Counted from the stretch's first letter, positions 1-8,979 are shown. The stretch is 64,000 bases of DNA from Flavitalea plasmicola (GCF_030546645.1 NZ_JAUOTO010000003.1:650956-714955); one strand, 5' to 3'. The notes: generated from the sequence alone by a model not told the origin. Numbers and translations are program-made.

Positions 1-1
1 C

Positions 2-1687
2 TATCGCAATGGGAAAGCCAACTTCTTCCTCAACGGTGGCTATTCCCGCTGGGAAGGCTTTCAACACCTGGATATCGGGCGTACGTACCTTGATCCGGGC
101 CCGACCAGGGTCGTGAACTCTATCTTCTCGCAAGGCACCGAGATCCATTTCGCCAATCCCCAAATGAACCTCAAGTTCGGTATGGATTATTTCCTGTCCA
201 ACAGGACTACCCTTGGATTTGTGGTCAGCGGCTTCCAGAATAAAGAGAACAATTTCACCACCAGCGATATTTTATTGAAAGACGCGCATAATGCAGTGGA
301 CTCCATGGTCAACTCTACCAGCGTTTCCAAAAACAATTGGAAGAACGGCTCCGTTAACCTCAATTTCCGTCATCAGTTCGACTCCACAGGAAGAGAATGG
401 ACGGTCGATCTGGACTATGTCCGCTATTCCTCTCAAAGCGATCAGCATTTCGATAATATAACTACCTACCCCCGCAAGGACGATAAGACGGAGACCGTCC
501 TCACAGGCAACCTGCCCAGCACCATCAATATCTATACATTTAAATCGGACTATACCCATCCACTGGCCAAGGATCTCAAGCTGGAGACTGGCGTCAAATC
601 CAGCTATGTCAACACGGATAATATGGCCAACTACTTCAACATCATCAACAACAACCCGGAAGTGGATACGGCCAAGACCAACCATTTTCTTTACCGGGAA
701 AATATCAACGCGGCCTATATCAATCTGAACAAGCAATACGGGAAATGGGGCATCCAGGGAGGGCTCCGCGTGGAGAATACCAACTACCGCGGTCATCAGC
801 TGGGCAACGGTATCTCCGTCATCAACAAGGATTCCATCTTCTCCCGCAACTATTTCAGCTTTTTCCCCACCCTGTATTTCAGCTACCAGGCCAATGAAAA
901 GAACCAGCTTTCCGTCAACTATGGCCGCCGGATCGATCGTCCCGCCTACCAGGACCTGAACCCTTTCCTTTTCTTCCTGGACCAATATACCTATCAGGCA
1001 GGTAACCCTTTCCTCCAGCCCCAGTTCTCCCACAATGTAGAGCTGTCCCATACCTATGCGGGTTTTCTTTCCACCACCCTCAATTATAGCTATACCAAAG
1101 ATTTCTTTTCGGAGACCTTCGAGCAGTCGGGCCGTGCTACCATCCTCCGCAATGGCAATATCGGCAGCCGCCAGAACGCAGGTATCGCCGTCAGCGCACA
1201 GCTGCATGTTACAAAATGGTGGATGTCCATCCTGTATGGCAATGTCAATTATACCAAATTTAATGGAGTATTGTATGGAGAACCCATCAGTGTGGACGCG
1301 ACGACGCTTACGCTGAACGTAAACAACCAATTCACTTTCTCCAACGGTTGGAGCGCCGAGGTCTCCGGCTGGTACCGCACCAAGGGCGTGGAAGGACAGG
1401 TCGTCATCTACTCACTGGGACAGGCCACCGCCGCCGTGTCGAAGAAGCTGTTGCAGGACAAGGCAAGTATCAAGCTGGGCATCCGGGATTTCCTGTACAG
1501 CAATAAACCCCACGGCTACCTCAACTTCCAGCAGACAGAGGCTACTTTCCATAACTACAGGGACAGCCGCCAGGTGAGCCTGACCTTCAGCTACCGTTTT
1601 GGCAAGCCCCTGAAAGTCCCGGCACGCCACAGGACCACCGGTGCGGGCGAAGAGGAAAGCAGGGTGAAAACGGGGGGCAATAATTAG
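2..1687 (+). CDS. TonB-dependent receptor-type outer-membrane beta-barrel protein (5' end outside window)
   Basis: The reading frame is open from the first bases of the window, so the true start lies upstream and only the C-terminal part, about 561 residues, is seen. The visible part consists of alternating amphipathic strands rich in Tyr, Phe, Asn and Gly, with motifs such as YGRRIDRPAYQDLNPF and VSLTFSYRFGK that are typical of the outer-membrane beta-barrel family of Bacteroidota TonB receptors (PF14905-like). The barrel would sit in the outer membrane; the plug and any regulatory domain would lie upstream. The last residues after SYRFGK are a hydrophilic tail rather than the usual terminal Phe. 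No partner gene is in the window and the substrate cannot be inferred. Confidence 0.85.
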   Translation, partial: YRNGKANFFLNGGYSRWEGFQHLDIGRTYLDPGPTRVVNSIFSQGTEIHFANPQMNLKFGMDYFLSNRTTLGFVVSGFQNKENNFTTSDILLKDAHNAVDSMVNSTSVSKNNWKNGSVNLNFRHQFDSTGREWTVDLDYVRYSSQSDQHFDNITTYPRKDDKTETVLTGNLPSTINIYTFKSDYTHPLAKDLKLETGVKSSYVNTDNMANYFNIINNNPEVDTAKTNHFLYRENINAAYINLNKQYGKWGIQGGLRVENTNYRGHQLGNGISVINKDSIFSRNYFSFFPTLYFSYQANEKNQLSVNYGRRIDRPAYQDLNPFLFFLDQYTYQAGNPFLQPQFSHNVELSHTYAGFLSTTLNYSYTKDFFSETFEQSGRATILRNGNIGSRQNAGIAVSAQLHVTKWWMSILYGNVNYTKFNGVLYGEPISVDATTLTLNVNNQFTFSNGWSAEVSGWYRTKGVEGQVVIYSLGQATAAVSKKLLQDKASIKLGIRDFLYSNKPHGYLNFQQTEATFHNYRDSRQVSLTFSYRFGKPLKVPARHRTTGAGEEESRVKTGGNN

Positions 1688-1689
1688 CC

Positions 1690-1766
1690 GTGAGCCGTGA
1701 GCTGTGAGCTGCGAGCCAAGGACTTATTAAGTCCACTCATAGCTCGAAGCTCGTAGCTCAAAGCTT
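1690..1766. repeat. Heptamer-based long inverted repeat around a 15-bp palindrome
   Basis: Four head-to-tail heptamers (GTGAGCC, GTGAGCT, GTGAGCT, GCGAGCC; 1690-1717) are followed by a perfect palindrome GGACTTA-T-TAAGTCC (1720-1734). Four heptamers of the complementary type then follow (ATAGCTC, GAAGCTC, GTAGCTC, AAAGCTT; 1739-1766) and a T-run. The two arms can pair into a long imperfect hairpin. It lies between the stop of the barrel gene and the yajQ promoter, so it may end transcription of the former. It resembles dispersed intergenic repeats, but other copies cannot be checked here. Confidence 0.75.
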
Positions 1767-1772
1767 TTTCCT

Positions 1773-1780
1773 TAGCTTTG
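1773..1780 (+). promoter_or_regulatory. -7 promoter element of yajQ (TAGCTTTG)
   Basis: TAGCTTTG matches the Bacteroidota -7 consensus TAnnTTTG exactly and ends 17 bases before the yajQ ATG. No clear TTTG is found about 20 bp upstream, where the heptamer repeat ends. Confidence 0.5.
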
Positions 1781-1797
1781 CCTCTCAACTTCTTACA

Positions 1798-2289
1798 ATG
1801 CCATCTTTTGATATCGTCAGCAAAGTCGATCCTCAGACATTGGACAACGCAGTCAACGTGACTAAGAAAGAGATCACCAATCGCTTTGACTTTAAGGATT
1901 CTCCCGTCGTCATCGACCTGGACAAAAAGGAAATGAAGATCAAGCTGGAAGCGGAAAGCGACATGAAGATCACCCAGATCACCGATGTGCTGATCAGCCG
2001 CAGCATGAAGCAGGGCCTGGATGCACTGGCCTTCGACATGAGCAAGGAAGCCTACCCCAGCGGAAAGATCACGAAAAAGGAAGTGCCCGTTCGCAACGGC
2101 CTGAAACAGGAAGATGCAAAAAAGGTCGTTAAGCTCATAAAGGACTCGGGGCTCAAGGTGCAGGCCGCCATCATGGATGACCTGGTCCGGGTCACCGCCA
2201 AAAAGATCGATGACCTCCAGGCCATTATCAAGCTTTGCAATGGGGCAAACCTGGGCATTCCCTTGCAATATGTCAATATGAGGAGCTAA
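1798..2289 (+). CDS. yajQ: YajQ family nucleotide-binding protein
   Basis: The 163-residue product matches the YajQ/DUF520 family over its whole length. It starts MPSFDIVSKVD and has the characteristic RFDFK, MKITQITDVL and GKITKKEVPVRNGL segments, and it ends IPLQYVNMRS like other members. YajQ proteins are small cytoplasmic two-domain proteins that bind nucleotides; some bind cyclic di-GMP and act as effectors of transcription factors, and the role in Bacteroidota is not settled. It appears to be transcribed alone from the element at 1773. The next gene, for L31, has its own promoter. Confidence 0.95.
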   Translation: MPSFDIVSKVDPQTLDNAVNVTKKEITNRFDFKDSPVVIDLDKKEMKIKLEAESDMKITQITDVLISRSMKQGLDALAFDMSKEAYPSGKITKKEVPVRNGLKQEDAKKVVKLIKDSGLKVQAAIMDDLVRVTAKKIDDLQAIIKLCNGANLGIPLQYVNMRS

Positions 2290-2301
2290 AAGGGAGAAAT
2301 A

Positions 2302-2333
2302 TTTGTTTTCCCCGCTAATTACCCGTAATTTTG
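2302..2333 (+). promoter_or_regulatory. Bacteroidota-type promoter of rpmE2
   Basis: TTTG at 2302-2305 and TAATTTTG at 2326-2333 are separated by 20 bp, an exact match to the TTTG-N19/21-TAnnTTTG consensus of the primary sigma factor in Bacteroidota. The predicted start leaves a leader of about 50 bases before the L31 ATG, long enough for autoregulation. Confidence 0.8.
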
Positions 2334-2388
2334 CCAACTTAAATAAACCGTACGGCCAAATCCGTACAACCTTTAAATAGAACTAATT

Positions 2389-2643
2389 ATGAAAAAAGGT
2401 ATCCATCCGAATAACTATCGGTTCGTTGTTTTCAAAGACATGAGTAATGGCTATTCTTTCCTGAGCCGCAGCGGCGCAAGCTCCAGGGAAACAATAAAGT
2501 GGGAAGACGGCAACGAATACCCCCTGATCAAATTGGAAATTTCCAATACGTCCCATCCTTTCTTCACTGGTAAGAATGTACTGGTGGATACTGCCGGACG
2601 TATCGACAAATTCAAAAAGCGTTACGAAAAGAAAACCAAGTAA
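2389..2643 (+). CDS. rpmE2: 50S ribosomal protein L31 type B
   Basis: The 84-residue protein begins [18 protein letters not shown] and contains the [10 protein letters not shown] segment of L31. It has no cysteine, so it is the zinc-independent (C-minus, type B) form of this large-subunit protein. Length is normal for type B. It stands alone between its own promoter and a strong intrinsic terminator. Confidence 0.97.
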   Translation: MKKGIHPNNYRFVVFKDMSNGYSFLSRSGASSRETIKWEDGNEYPLIKLEISNTSHPFFTGKNVLVDTAGRIDKFKKRYEKKTK

Positions 2644-2667
2644 TTCCTGGTTCTTCTATAATCTATT

Positions 2668-2698
2668 ATCCCTTCCCGCAACGGAAGGGATTTTTTTT
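2668..2698 (+). terminator. Intrinsic terminator after rpmE2
   Basis: A perfect 9-bp stem (ATCCCTTCC / GGAAGGGAT) with a 6-base loop is followed by a run of seven T. Confidence 0.9.
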
Positions 2699-2742
2699 AA
2701 GGATACGCCATCCCCGATGCGATAATTTTATAGTTTTACCCC

Positions 2743-3639
2743 ATGGATGACACGCTGTTCCCTTTTACGGCCACCCGGGCCATCGCAGATATACGTATCG
2801 GTATTCTTACCATTCGGGAGAAGGAACAGCAAGGCGCACGGGGTATCCTGCACTGGATCCCCCGACTTACCCGCCCCTGGCATATTTTCCAGTTCAACGC
2901 CGAAGCCCTCGTGGATGACTACACGCTCCTCACCAGCGGCGCCGTTTCCCAGCCCATTCCTCCCTCCGTACAAGCCATTGCTCCAGAGAACATCTTTATA
3001 GCGGAAGGCGCCATCCTGCAGCACTGTATCCTCAACGCTTCCACAGGTCCCATCTATATCGGCGCACGCGCCGAGATCATGGAAGGGGCGCTCATCCGCG
3101 GGCCCTTTGCCCTTTGTGAGGGTGCCACGGTCAAAATGGGGACAAAGATCTATGGTGCCACGACAATCGGGCCCTACAGCGTCGCCGGCGGAGAGATCAA
3201 GAACTCCGTCATCTTCGGCTTCTCCAACAAAGGTCATGACGGCTACCTGGGCGACTCCGTAATAGGGGAGTGGTGCAACCTGGGCGCGGGCACCTCCAAC
3301 TCCAACCTGAAGAACAATGCCGCAGCCATAAGAGTATGGGATGAACCCACCGGCCAATACATAGCCGCCGGCACGAAATGCGGACTGTTCATGGGCGATT
3401 ATTCCCGCAGCGCCATCAACACCTCTTTTAATACGGGCACCGTCGTAGGCGTCTGTTGTAATATCTTTGGGGAAGGACTGACGCCCAAACACATACCCAG
3501 CTTCAGCTGGGGCTATGGCTCCTCGCCAAAATACGACCTGGAAAAAGCCCTCCGGGATATCGCCGGCTGGAAAAGATTAAAAGGTCATGCACTGACCGAT
3601 GCTGAAATACAGAAGTTAAAATATATTTTTGAAAAATAA
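2743..3639 (+). CDS. GlmU-like putative sugar nucleotidyltransferase, internally shortened
   Basis: The 298-residue protein belongs to the Bacteroidota GlmU-like family: an N-terminal nucleotidyltransferase part followed by a left-handed beta-helix of acyltransferase hexapeptides. The helix part is complete (APENIFI, NASTGPIYIG, EIMEGALIRGPF, KIYGATTIGPY, FSNKGHDGYLGDSVIGEWCNLGAG, INTSFNTGTVVG). The N-terminus shows LFPFTATRAIADIRIGILTIREK but then passes after only about 18 residues to RPWHIFQFNAEALVDDY, where I recall family members having roughly 90 more residues. The nucleotidyltransferase half therefore seems to carry a large in-frame deletion and may be inactive, leaving a possible acyltransferase. 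No frameshift was seen. It lies 20 bp upstream of tpiA and is probably co-transcribed. Confidence 0.8.
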   Translation: MDDTLFPFTATRAIADIRIGILTIREKEQQGARGILHWIPRLTRPWHIFQFNAEALVDDYTLLTSGAVSQPIPPSVQAIAPENIFIAEGAILQHCILNASTGPIYIGARAEIMEGALIRGPFALCEGATVKMGTKIYGATTIGPYSVAGGEIKNSVIFGFSNKGHDGYLGDSVIGEWCNLGAGTSNSNLKNNAAAIRVWDEPTGQYIAAGTKCGLFMGDYSRSAINTSFNTGTVVGVCCNIFGEGLTPKHIPSFSWGYGSSPKYDLEKALRDIAGWKRLKGHALTDAEIQKLKYIFEK

Positions 3640-3659
3640 TAAATCAAATTACGCCATCA

Positions 3660-4421
3660 ATGAGAAAGCAAATTGCGGCCGCTAACTGGAAGATGAATCT
3701 TACTTACCAACAGGGAGAAGAACTACTGGATACAATCCTGAAGGGGAATATCGGGCTGGCTGACCACCAGTACGCTGTCTTTGCCGTTCCCTTCCCTTAC
3801 CTCATCATGGCCCAGACCAAGCTGTCCGGTAAGAAGAACTATGCAGCTGCGGCTCAGAACTGCTCCGATCAGCCCGCCGGCGCCTACACGGGGGAGGTAT
3901 CGGCCGAAATGCTCAAATCCATCAACATCGGCTATTGTGTCCTGGGGCACAGCGAAAGAAGAGAATATTTTTCCGAACACAATCAATCCCTGGCTACCAA
4001 GACCCAGCGATGCCTGGAGCTGGGTATTACCCCCATTTTTTGCTGCGGCGAACCCCTCAGTATCCGGGAGGTCGATGCGCAGGAGAGTTACGTGGAGGCG
4101 CAACTGAAAGAGTCCCTCTTCCATTTTTCCGCGGAAGAGATCAGCAGGATCGTCATTGCCTACGAACCCATCTGGGCCATTGGCACCGGCAAAACAGCTA
4201 CCGCAGAGCAGGCCCAGGAAATGCATGCCTGCATCCGCCGGCAGCTGGCATCGAAATATGGCAGTCAGGTAGCCGATGCCATTCCCATCCTCTACGGCGG
4301 CAGCGTCAAGGCGGGGAATGCCAAAGAGCTGTTTAGCAGGCCGGATGTGGATGGTGGCCTGGTGGGGGGCGCCTCGCTGGTAGCAGCTGATTTTCTGAAA
4401 ATTATAGAGTCTTTGAAGTAA
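3660..4421 (+). CDS. tpiA: Triosephosphate isomerase
   Basis: The 253-residue product interconverts dihydroxyacetone phosphate and glyceraldehyde 3-phosphate in glycolysis and gluconeogenesis. All catalytic elements are present: Asn9 and Lys11 in AANWKMN, His97 in VLGHSERREYF, Glu169 in AYEPIWAIGTGKTAT with the mobile loop after it, and the phosphate-binding LYGGSVK. Length is standard for a TIM barrel. It starts 20 bp after the GlmU-like gene and is followed by the radical SAM gene 23 bp later, so the run 2743-6848 may be one transcript. Confidence 0.98.
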   Translation: MRKQIAAANWKMNLTYQQGEELLDTILKGNIGLADHQYAVFAVPFPYLIMAQTKLSGKKNYAAAAQNCSDQPAGAYTGEVSAEMLKSINIGYCVLGHSERREYFSEHNQSLATKTQRCLELGITPIFCCGEPLSIREVDAQESYVEAQLKESLFHFSAEEISRIVIAYEPIWAIGTGKTATAEQAQEMHACIRRQLASKYGSQVADAIPILYGGSVKAGNAKELFSRPDVDGGLVGGASLVAADFLKIIESLK

Positions 4422-4444
4422 GGATTGTTGATTATCTTTATGAT

Positions 4445-5542
4445 ATGCTGACAGCAATTAAGATTGCGGTTCGGAAAGTGAAAAAGATACCCAGGGGCCA
4501 GCTTACTCAAAGAGTAACGCTGGGCCTCCGGAAATATATTACTAATTATCCTTATTCCATCAGCATTCAGACGGTGAGCGCCTGCAACCTCAAGTGTAAG
4601 CACTGCTTTATCAATGACTACCGGACAGAGATCCATGACGGCGTAATTAAGATAATGAAATTCAATGAGTTCGTCCTTTTCGCAGAAAGGCTCCGCCCAA
4701 TGATCCAGCATGCTTCCTTCTTTAATTTTTCCACTTTCGAGGCCATCCTGAACAAACACCTGTTCCAAATGATGGACCTGATCCTGGAGATCAATCCCCG
4801 CATGCAGTTCCCATTTCTCTCCAATACCATGGAGCTCTCGGCGGAAAAGATCGCCCGCCTGGAGCAATACCCCATTTCAGAGGTCAATATCTCCCTGGAC
4901 GGCTATACCAAAAAAACGGTGGAAGATTTCAAGACGGAAGTGGTTTTCGAAAAGATCATAGAGACGATCCGCCTGCTTCGCGGATCCGGGCTCAAGGACA
5001 AACTCGCCGTTACCTTCGTGGCCCACAGGGACAATATCCGGGAGCTGCCTGACTACGTCGACTTCGTCCACGGGCTGGGAGTAAAGCAGATCTACGTCAG
5101 CAATATCCTCAGCTTCACCAGCAGCCTGGAACCCCTCGCCCTCTATACGCCCGAAGGTAATCCTGAAGCGCAGCAACTTTTTGACGAAGCCGTGAAAAGA
5201 GCCAAGGACCATCGCATGAACATCAGCATGCCCCGCCTGTCACCTGTCACCACGGGCTGTCAGTCCACGGAAACTTTCTTTGTAGATATCAACGGCAATG
5301 TGGCGCCCTGTGATTTCCTGGCCGTCAGTACGCCATTCACCCTTTGGGGCAAAACAGTCCGCCACGCGCCCGTCATTTTCGGGAATATCCTGAAGGACGA
5401 TCCCCTGCAGATCTACCGCCATCCGGCGTTTAAGAAGTTCCGGCAGTCCCACCGCCTGGGGAAGGATCTGCCTGAACAATGCACCCAATGTATTGATGCC
5501 TATGGCCTGATGTGCAGCAACCGCACTCACCACACCGCTTAA
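4445..5542 (+). CDS. Radical SAM protein with C-terminal SPASM-type cysteines
   Basis: The 365-residue protein has the radical SAM cluster motif CNLKCKHC (Cys47, Cys51, Cys54). The C-terminal half carries further cysteines in GCQSTETFFVDINGNVAPCDF and EQCTQCIDAYGLMC, typical of a SPASM domain that binds auxiliary iron-sulfur clusters. Such enzymes start chemistry with a 5'-deoxyadenosyl radical and often modify peptides, but no precursor peptide is visible nearby. The next gene is a flippase starting 13 bp later, which makes a role in cell-surface glycan or lipid modification possible. The substrate is unknown. Confidence 0.85.
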   Translation: MLTAIKIAVRKVKKIPRGQLTQRVTLGLRKYITNYPYSISIQTVSACNLKCKHCFINDYRTEIHDGVIKIMKFNEFVLFAERLRPMIQHASFFNFSTFEAILNKHLFQMMDLILEINPRMQFPFLSNTMELSAEKIARLEQYPISEVNISLDGYTKKTVEDFKTEVVFEKIIETIRLLRGSGLKDKLAVTFVAHRDNIRELPDYVDFVHGLGVKQIYVSNILSFTSSLEPLALYTPEGNPEAQQLFDEAVKRAKDHRMNISMPRLSPVTTGCQSTETFFVDINGNVAPCDFLAVSTPFTLWGKTVRHAPVIFGNILKDDPLQIYRHPAFKKFRQSHRLGKDLPEQCTQCIDAYGLMCSNRTHHTA

Positions 5543-5555
5543 ACCGCCACTGCCT

Positions 5556-6848
5556 ATGCCCGTCGGGAAGATCCTGTACCAGAGCTTGCAATGGAAAAGC
5601 CTTCAGTTCCTCACTTCCTTCCTTGTCAATATTATTTTCGCCCGCGCCCTGCATGCTTCCGTCGCAGCAGAGTTCTATTCCCTGGTGTACTTCCTCTCCC
5701 TGATCATCAGCTGCAGTACCCTGGGGCTGGACATCAGCCTGAATTACTATCTGTCGCGGAAGGAAATGGATGGCGCCACCGCCCGCCGCATCATGCTTGC
5801 CGTCACTGGCATGGCGCTCCTGATCAGCCTATCTCTGCTGGCCATATCTTCTTCCCGCTATGCGCATCTCGGCTTGGCACAGGTGCTGCTGCTCTCCGGT
5901 CTGCATATCGCAGGGGGGCTGCTGACGGTCCTGGCAGGCGCCGTCTTCACCGCCGCAGGGAAGAATCATGTTCCCGCGCGCATTGCTTTTGTGTTCAATG
6001 TGCTGCTGGCGGGCCTCGGTCTTTATTGCAGCAGCCGCTACACCGGTCAGTCGCTGATCTTCCTTCTTTTCTGCCTGTATTTCATAAGTTCCTTCGGCCA
6101 GGGCATCCTGCTTTTCCTGCTTTCGTTTCACCTGGCCTTCGGAGCTGGCCACGACCCGATCGCCCTGAAGACGATCCTCCGCTTCTCCTTCCTGGCCTTT
6201 GTAACGAACCTGCTATTCTTCATAGCCGCCCGGCTCTACATCTATATGCTGCCCTATTTCTTTTCGCCTCACTGGCAAGGCAACTATATCCAGGCGTATA
6301 AGATCGTGGAATACCTGGGGCTGGCCATGTCCTTTACCTACTATCCGTTCATTGCCCTGGTGGCGGGCGTAGGCGAGGGGCGAGCAAAAATGAAAGCCTA
6401 CCTCCTGTTACTGGTGCGGTTGTCCAATACCGTTGTCCTGGCCTTCTGCCTTGTCGCCACGGCTGGCGGTCCATGGCTTTTCCCTTTGCTGTTTGGGCCC
6501 AGCTTCGACAGGATGGCGGGTATCTTCAATGGGTTTATCCTGGGGCTGTTCGCCGTATGCTCCTCCGGCTTCTTTACGGCCTGGTTCTTCGGCAGCGGCC
6601 ATATCCGTTACAACCTCGTCAGCGCCTGCATCCAGCTGCTTGGCATGCCCCTGTTCTTCTTCCTGCTCAACGGCCCCGCAAGCCCGGAAAGGACGGCCAT
6701 CGCCTTCAGCTTGTCCAGCATACTGTCCCTGGCTTATGACCTTTGGATATTCAGAAAGGCTTTCCCTTTCCATGCAAGAGAAATATTATTGATCCGCAAG
6801 GCCGATGTGAAGATGTTGCATAGCTTTCTCCGCAAAGGATTGCCTTGA
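5556..6848 (+). CDS. Polysaccharide flippase-like multi-spanning membrane protein
   Basis: The 430-residue protein is almost entirely hydrophobic with about 12 membrane segments. It begins like Wzx/MATE-type oligosaccharide flippases (QSLQWKSLQFLTSFLVNIIFARALHASVAAEFYSLVYFLSLI). Members of this superfamily flip lipid-linked sugars across the inner membrane. It is weakly conserved outside this pattern, so it is assigned to the superfamily only. It follows the radical SAM gene closely and probably works with it. The other flippase of the window (34374) belongs to the large polysaccharide cluster. Confidence 0.75.
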   Translation: MPVGKILYQSLQWKSLQFLTSFLVNIIFARALHASVAAEFYSLVYFLSLIISCSTLGLDISLNYYLSRKEMDGATARRIMLAVTGMALLISLSLLAISSSRYAHLGLAQVLLLSGLHIAGGLLTVLAGAVFTAAGKNHVPARIAFVFNVLLAGLGLYCSSRYTGQSLIFLLFCLYFISSFGQGILLFLLSFHLAFGAGHDPIALKTILRFSFLAFVTNLLFFIAARLYIYMLPYFFSPHWQGNYIQAYKIVEYLGLAMSFTYYPFIALVAGVGEGRAKMKAYLLLLVRLSNTVVLAFCLVATAGGPWLFPLLFGPSFDRMAGIFNGFILGLFAVCSSGFFTAWFFGSGHIRYNLVSACIQLLGMPLFFFLLNGPASPERTAIAFSLSSILSLAYDLWIFRKAFPFHAREILLIRKADVKMLHSFLRKGLP

Positions 6849-6850
6849 GC

Positions 6851-7114
6851 TCAGGTTTTCAGCTTATTGACCAGGTCGATGTACAGCTGCATGGCCGCCT
6901 CCTTTCCTTTGCCTTTCAGCGCTGCCCAGGCCTCGTGTTTTGCTTTGGCGACAAAATCGAAAGGATTGGATGGACCGTCCTCCGTCGCATCTCCTTCCGT
7001 AGCTTGTTTATAAAGGGAATATAACTGCAGTAGTGTCTCGTTACTAGGGCGTTCGCTCAGCTCTTTGCTGTCCGCAGCTGCCTGTTCGAATAAGGTGGTG
7101 AGTTCGGTAGCCAT
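6851..7114 (-). CDS. Acyl-CoA-binding protein (ACBP)
   Basis: From the ATG at 7114 the product is 87 residues ([13 protein letters not shown]...), the usual size of an ACBP. It shows the fold's signature [15 protein letters not shown], the Asn-Pro-Phe-Asp turn, [26 protein letters not shown], and the Tyr and Lys that bind the CoA part. ACBPs bind long-chain acyl-CoA esters in the cytoplasm. The frame stays open to 7204, but that extension runs into the lepA start and has no similarity to the family. It is divergent from lepA and its 3' end nearly touches that of the flippase gene. Confidence 0.92.
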   Translation of the reverse strand: MATELTTLFEQAAADSKELSERPSNETLLQLYSLYKQATEGDATEDGPSNPFDFVAKAKHEAWAALKGKGKEAAMQLYIDLVNKLKT

Positions 7115-7160
7115 ACCGGTAATTTGTGGTGAAAATAAGCAATTTAAGGCACTAAAATCG

Positions 7161-7168
7161 TACATTTG
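7161..7168 (+). promoter_or_regulatory. -7 promoter element of lepA (TACATTTG)
   Basis: An exact TAnnTTTG match ends only 7 bases before the lepA ATG, so the mRNA would be nearly leaderless. No TTTG lies at the normal -33 distance; one at 7123-7126 is too far away. Confidence 0.5.
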
Positions 7169-7175
7169 CACGGCA

Positions 7176-8966
7176 ATGAAGAACATCCGGAATTTTTGCA
7201 TCATCGCTCATATTGACCATGGTAAAAGTACCCTGGCAGATCGCTTGCTTGAAATGACCCACACCATATCCGAAAGGGATATGCAGGCCCAGGTATTGGA
7301 CGATATGGACCTGGAAAGAGAGAAGGGCATTACCATTAAGAGCCACGCCATCCAGATCAATTATCCCCATAATGGACAGAAATATATTCTGAACCTGATC
7401 GATACGCCGGGTCACGTGGACTTCAGCTATGAGGTCAGCCGCGCACTGGCCGCCTGTGAAGGCGCCCTGCTGCTGGTAGACGCTACCCAGGGTATCCAGG
7501 CACAGACTATCTCCAACCTCTACCTCGCTATTGAGAATGACCTGGAGATCATTCCCGTCATTAACAAGATCGATATGGACGGCGCCATGGTGGAAGAGGT
7601 AAAGGACCAGATCATCGAGCTCATCGGCTGCAAGCCGGAAGATATCCTGCTGGCGAGTGCGCGCACTGGCCTGGGAGTCCAGGGAATACTTGATGCCATC
7701 ATCGAGAAGATACCGCCGCCGGAAGGCAATCCCGATGCACCGTTGCAGGCCCTTATCTTTGACAGCGTCTTCAACTCCTTCCGGGGTATCATCGTCTACT
7801 ACCGTATCCTCAACGGCAGCATCAAAAAAGGAGATATCGTAAAATTCGTGTCCACCGATCTGGAATACGGGGCGGATGAAGTGGGTATCCTCAAGCTCAC
7901 GCTCGACCCGAAGCCGGAAGTGAAGACGGGCGATGTAGGCTATATCATCACGGGCATTAAGAACGCCAAAGAAGTGAAAGTGGGCGATACCATCACCCTG
8001 GCCAGCAATCCCAATCCGCAAATGATCCAGGGGTTCCAGGAAGTGAAGCCAATGGTGTTCGCCGGCATCTTCCCGGTGGAAACGGACGACTTCGAGGAAT
8101 TAAGGGACTGCATGGATAAGCTGCAGCTGAATGACGCCTCACTGACCTACGAGCTGGAGACCTCACAGGCCCTTGGCTTCGGGTTCCGTTGCGGCTTCCT
8201 CGGCATGCTGCACATGGAGATCATCCAGGAAAGGCTGGAACGGGAATTCAACCAGACCGTGATCACTACTGTCCCCAACGTGAGCTTCGTGGCTCATACC
8301 AACAAAGGGGAGGAGATCATCGTGAACAATCCCGCCGAAATGCCCGATCCCACCCGCATCGATAGAATTGAAGAACCCTATATCAAGGCACAGATCATCA
8401 CTAAGCCGGACTATATCGGCAATATCATGACCCTCTGCCTGGGCAAAAGAGGCATGCTCATCAATCAAAGCTACCTTACCACTACCAGGGTTGAGCTGAT
8501 CTTCGAGATGCCGCTGACAGAGATCGTATTCGACTTTTATGACAAGCTGAAAAGCCAGACACGCGGCTACGCTTCCTTCGACTACCATCCCATTGGTAAA
8601 AAGGACAGCGATATTGTGAAGATGGATATCCTGCTCAACGGCGATAAGGTGGATGCGCTTAGCGCCCTGATACACCGCAGCCGGAGTGCCGATTTCGGAA
8701 GAAAGCTCTGCGAAAAACTGAAGGAGCTATTGCCCCGCCAGCAATTCCAGATAGCCATCCAGGCTGCCATCGGCGCCAAGGTCATCGCCCGTGAGACCAT
8801 CAGCGCCCTGCGCAAAGACGTCACTGCTAAATGTTATGGTGGTGATATCAGCCGCAAACGCAAGCTGCTGGAGAAGCAGAAGGAAGGTAAAAAGCGTATG
8901 CGCCAGATCGGCAACGTAGAGGTACCGCAGGAGGCATTCCTCGCCGTCCTGAAACTGGATGAATAA
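7176..8966 (+). CDS. lepA: Elongation factor 4 (LepA)
   Basis: Starting at [19 protein letters not shown] the product is 596 residues, the normal LepA length. G1 (AHIDHGKST), G3 ([12 protein letters not shown]) and G4 (NKIDM) GTPase motifs are intact, as are the LepA-specific C-terminal segments ([66 protein letters not shown], quoted here in outline). LepA is a ribosome-associated GTPase affecting translocation and 30S assembly. The open frame extends to 7065, but the extra residues overlap the divergent ACBP gene and are not part of the family. Confidence 0.98.
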   Translation: MKNIRNFCIIAHIDHGKSTLADRLLEMTHTISERDMQAQVLDDMDLEREKGITIKSHAIQINYPHNGQKYILNLIDTPGHVDFSYEVSRALAACEGALLLVDATQGIQAQTISNLYLAIENDLEIIPVINKIDMDGAMVEEVKDQIIELIGCKPEDILLASARTGLGVQGILDAIIEKIPPPEGNPDAPLQALIFDSVFNSFRGIIVYYRILNGSIKKGDIVKFVSTDLEYGADEVGILKLTLDPKPEVKTGDVGYIITGIKNAKEVKVGDTITLASNPNPQMIQGFQEVKPMVFAGIFPVETDDFEELRDCMDKLQLNDASLTYELETSQALGFGFRCGFLGMLHMEIIQERLEREFNQTVITTVPNVSFVAHTNKGEEIIVNNPAEMPDPTRIDRIEEPYIKAQIITKPDYIGNIMTLCLGKRGMLINQSYLTTTRVELIFEMPLTEIVFDFYDKLKSQTRGYASFDYHPIGKKDSDIVKMDILLNGDKVDALSALIHRSRSADFGRKLCEKLKELLPRQQFQIAIQAAIGAKVIARETISALRKDVTAKCYGGDISRKRKLLEKQKEGKKRMRQIGNVEVPQEAFLAVLKLDE

Positions 8967-8979
8967 TGCACCCCTATTT

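Noticed and set aside
272-1330. A 352-residue open frame on the minus strand inside the first TonB-type barrel gene
   Set aside because: It is antisense to a well-supported gene, has no signal peptide or family motif and shows the composition typical of antisense reading of GC-rich codons.
7065-7175. N-terminal extension of LepA
   Set aside because: The family starts at [18 protein letters not shown]; the extension overlaps the divergent acyl-CoA-binding protein gene and its regulatory region.
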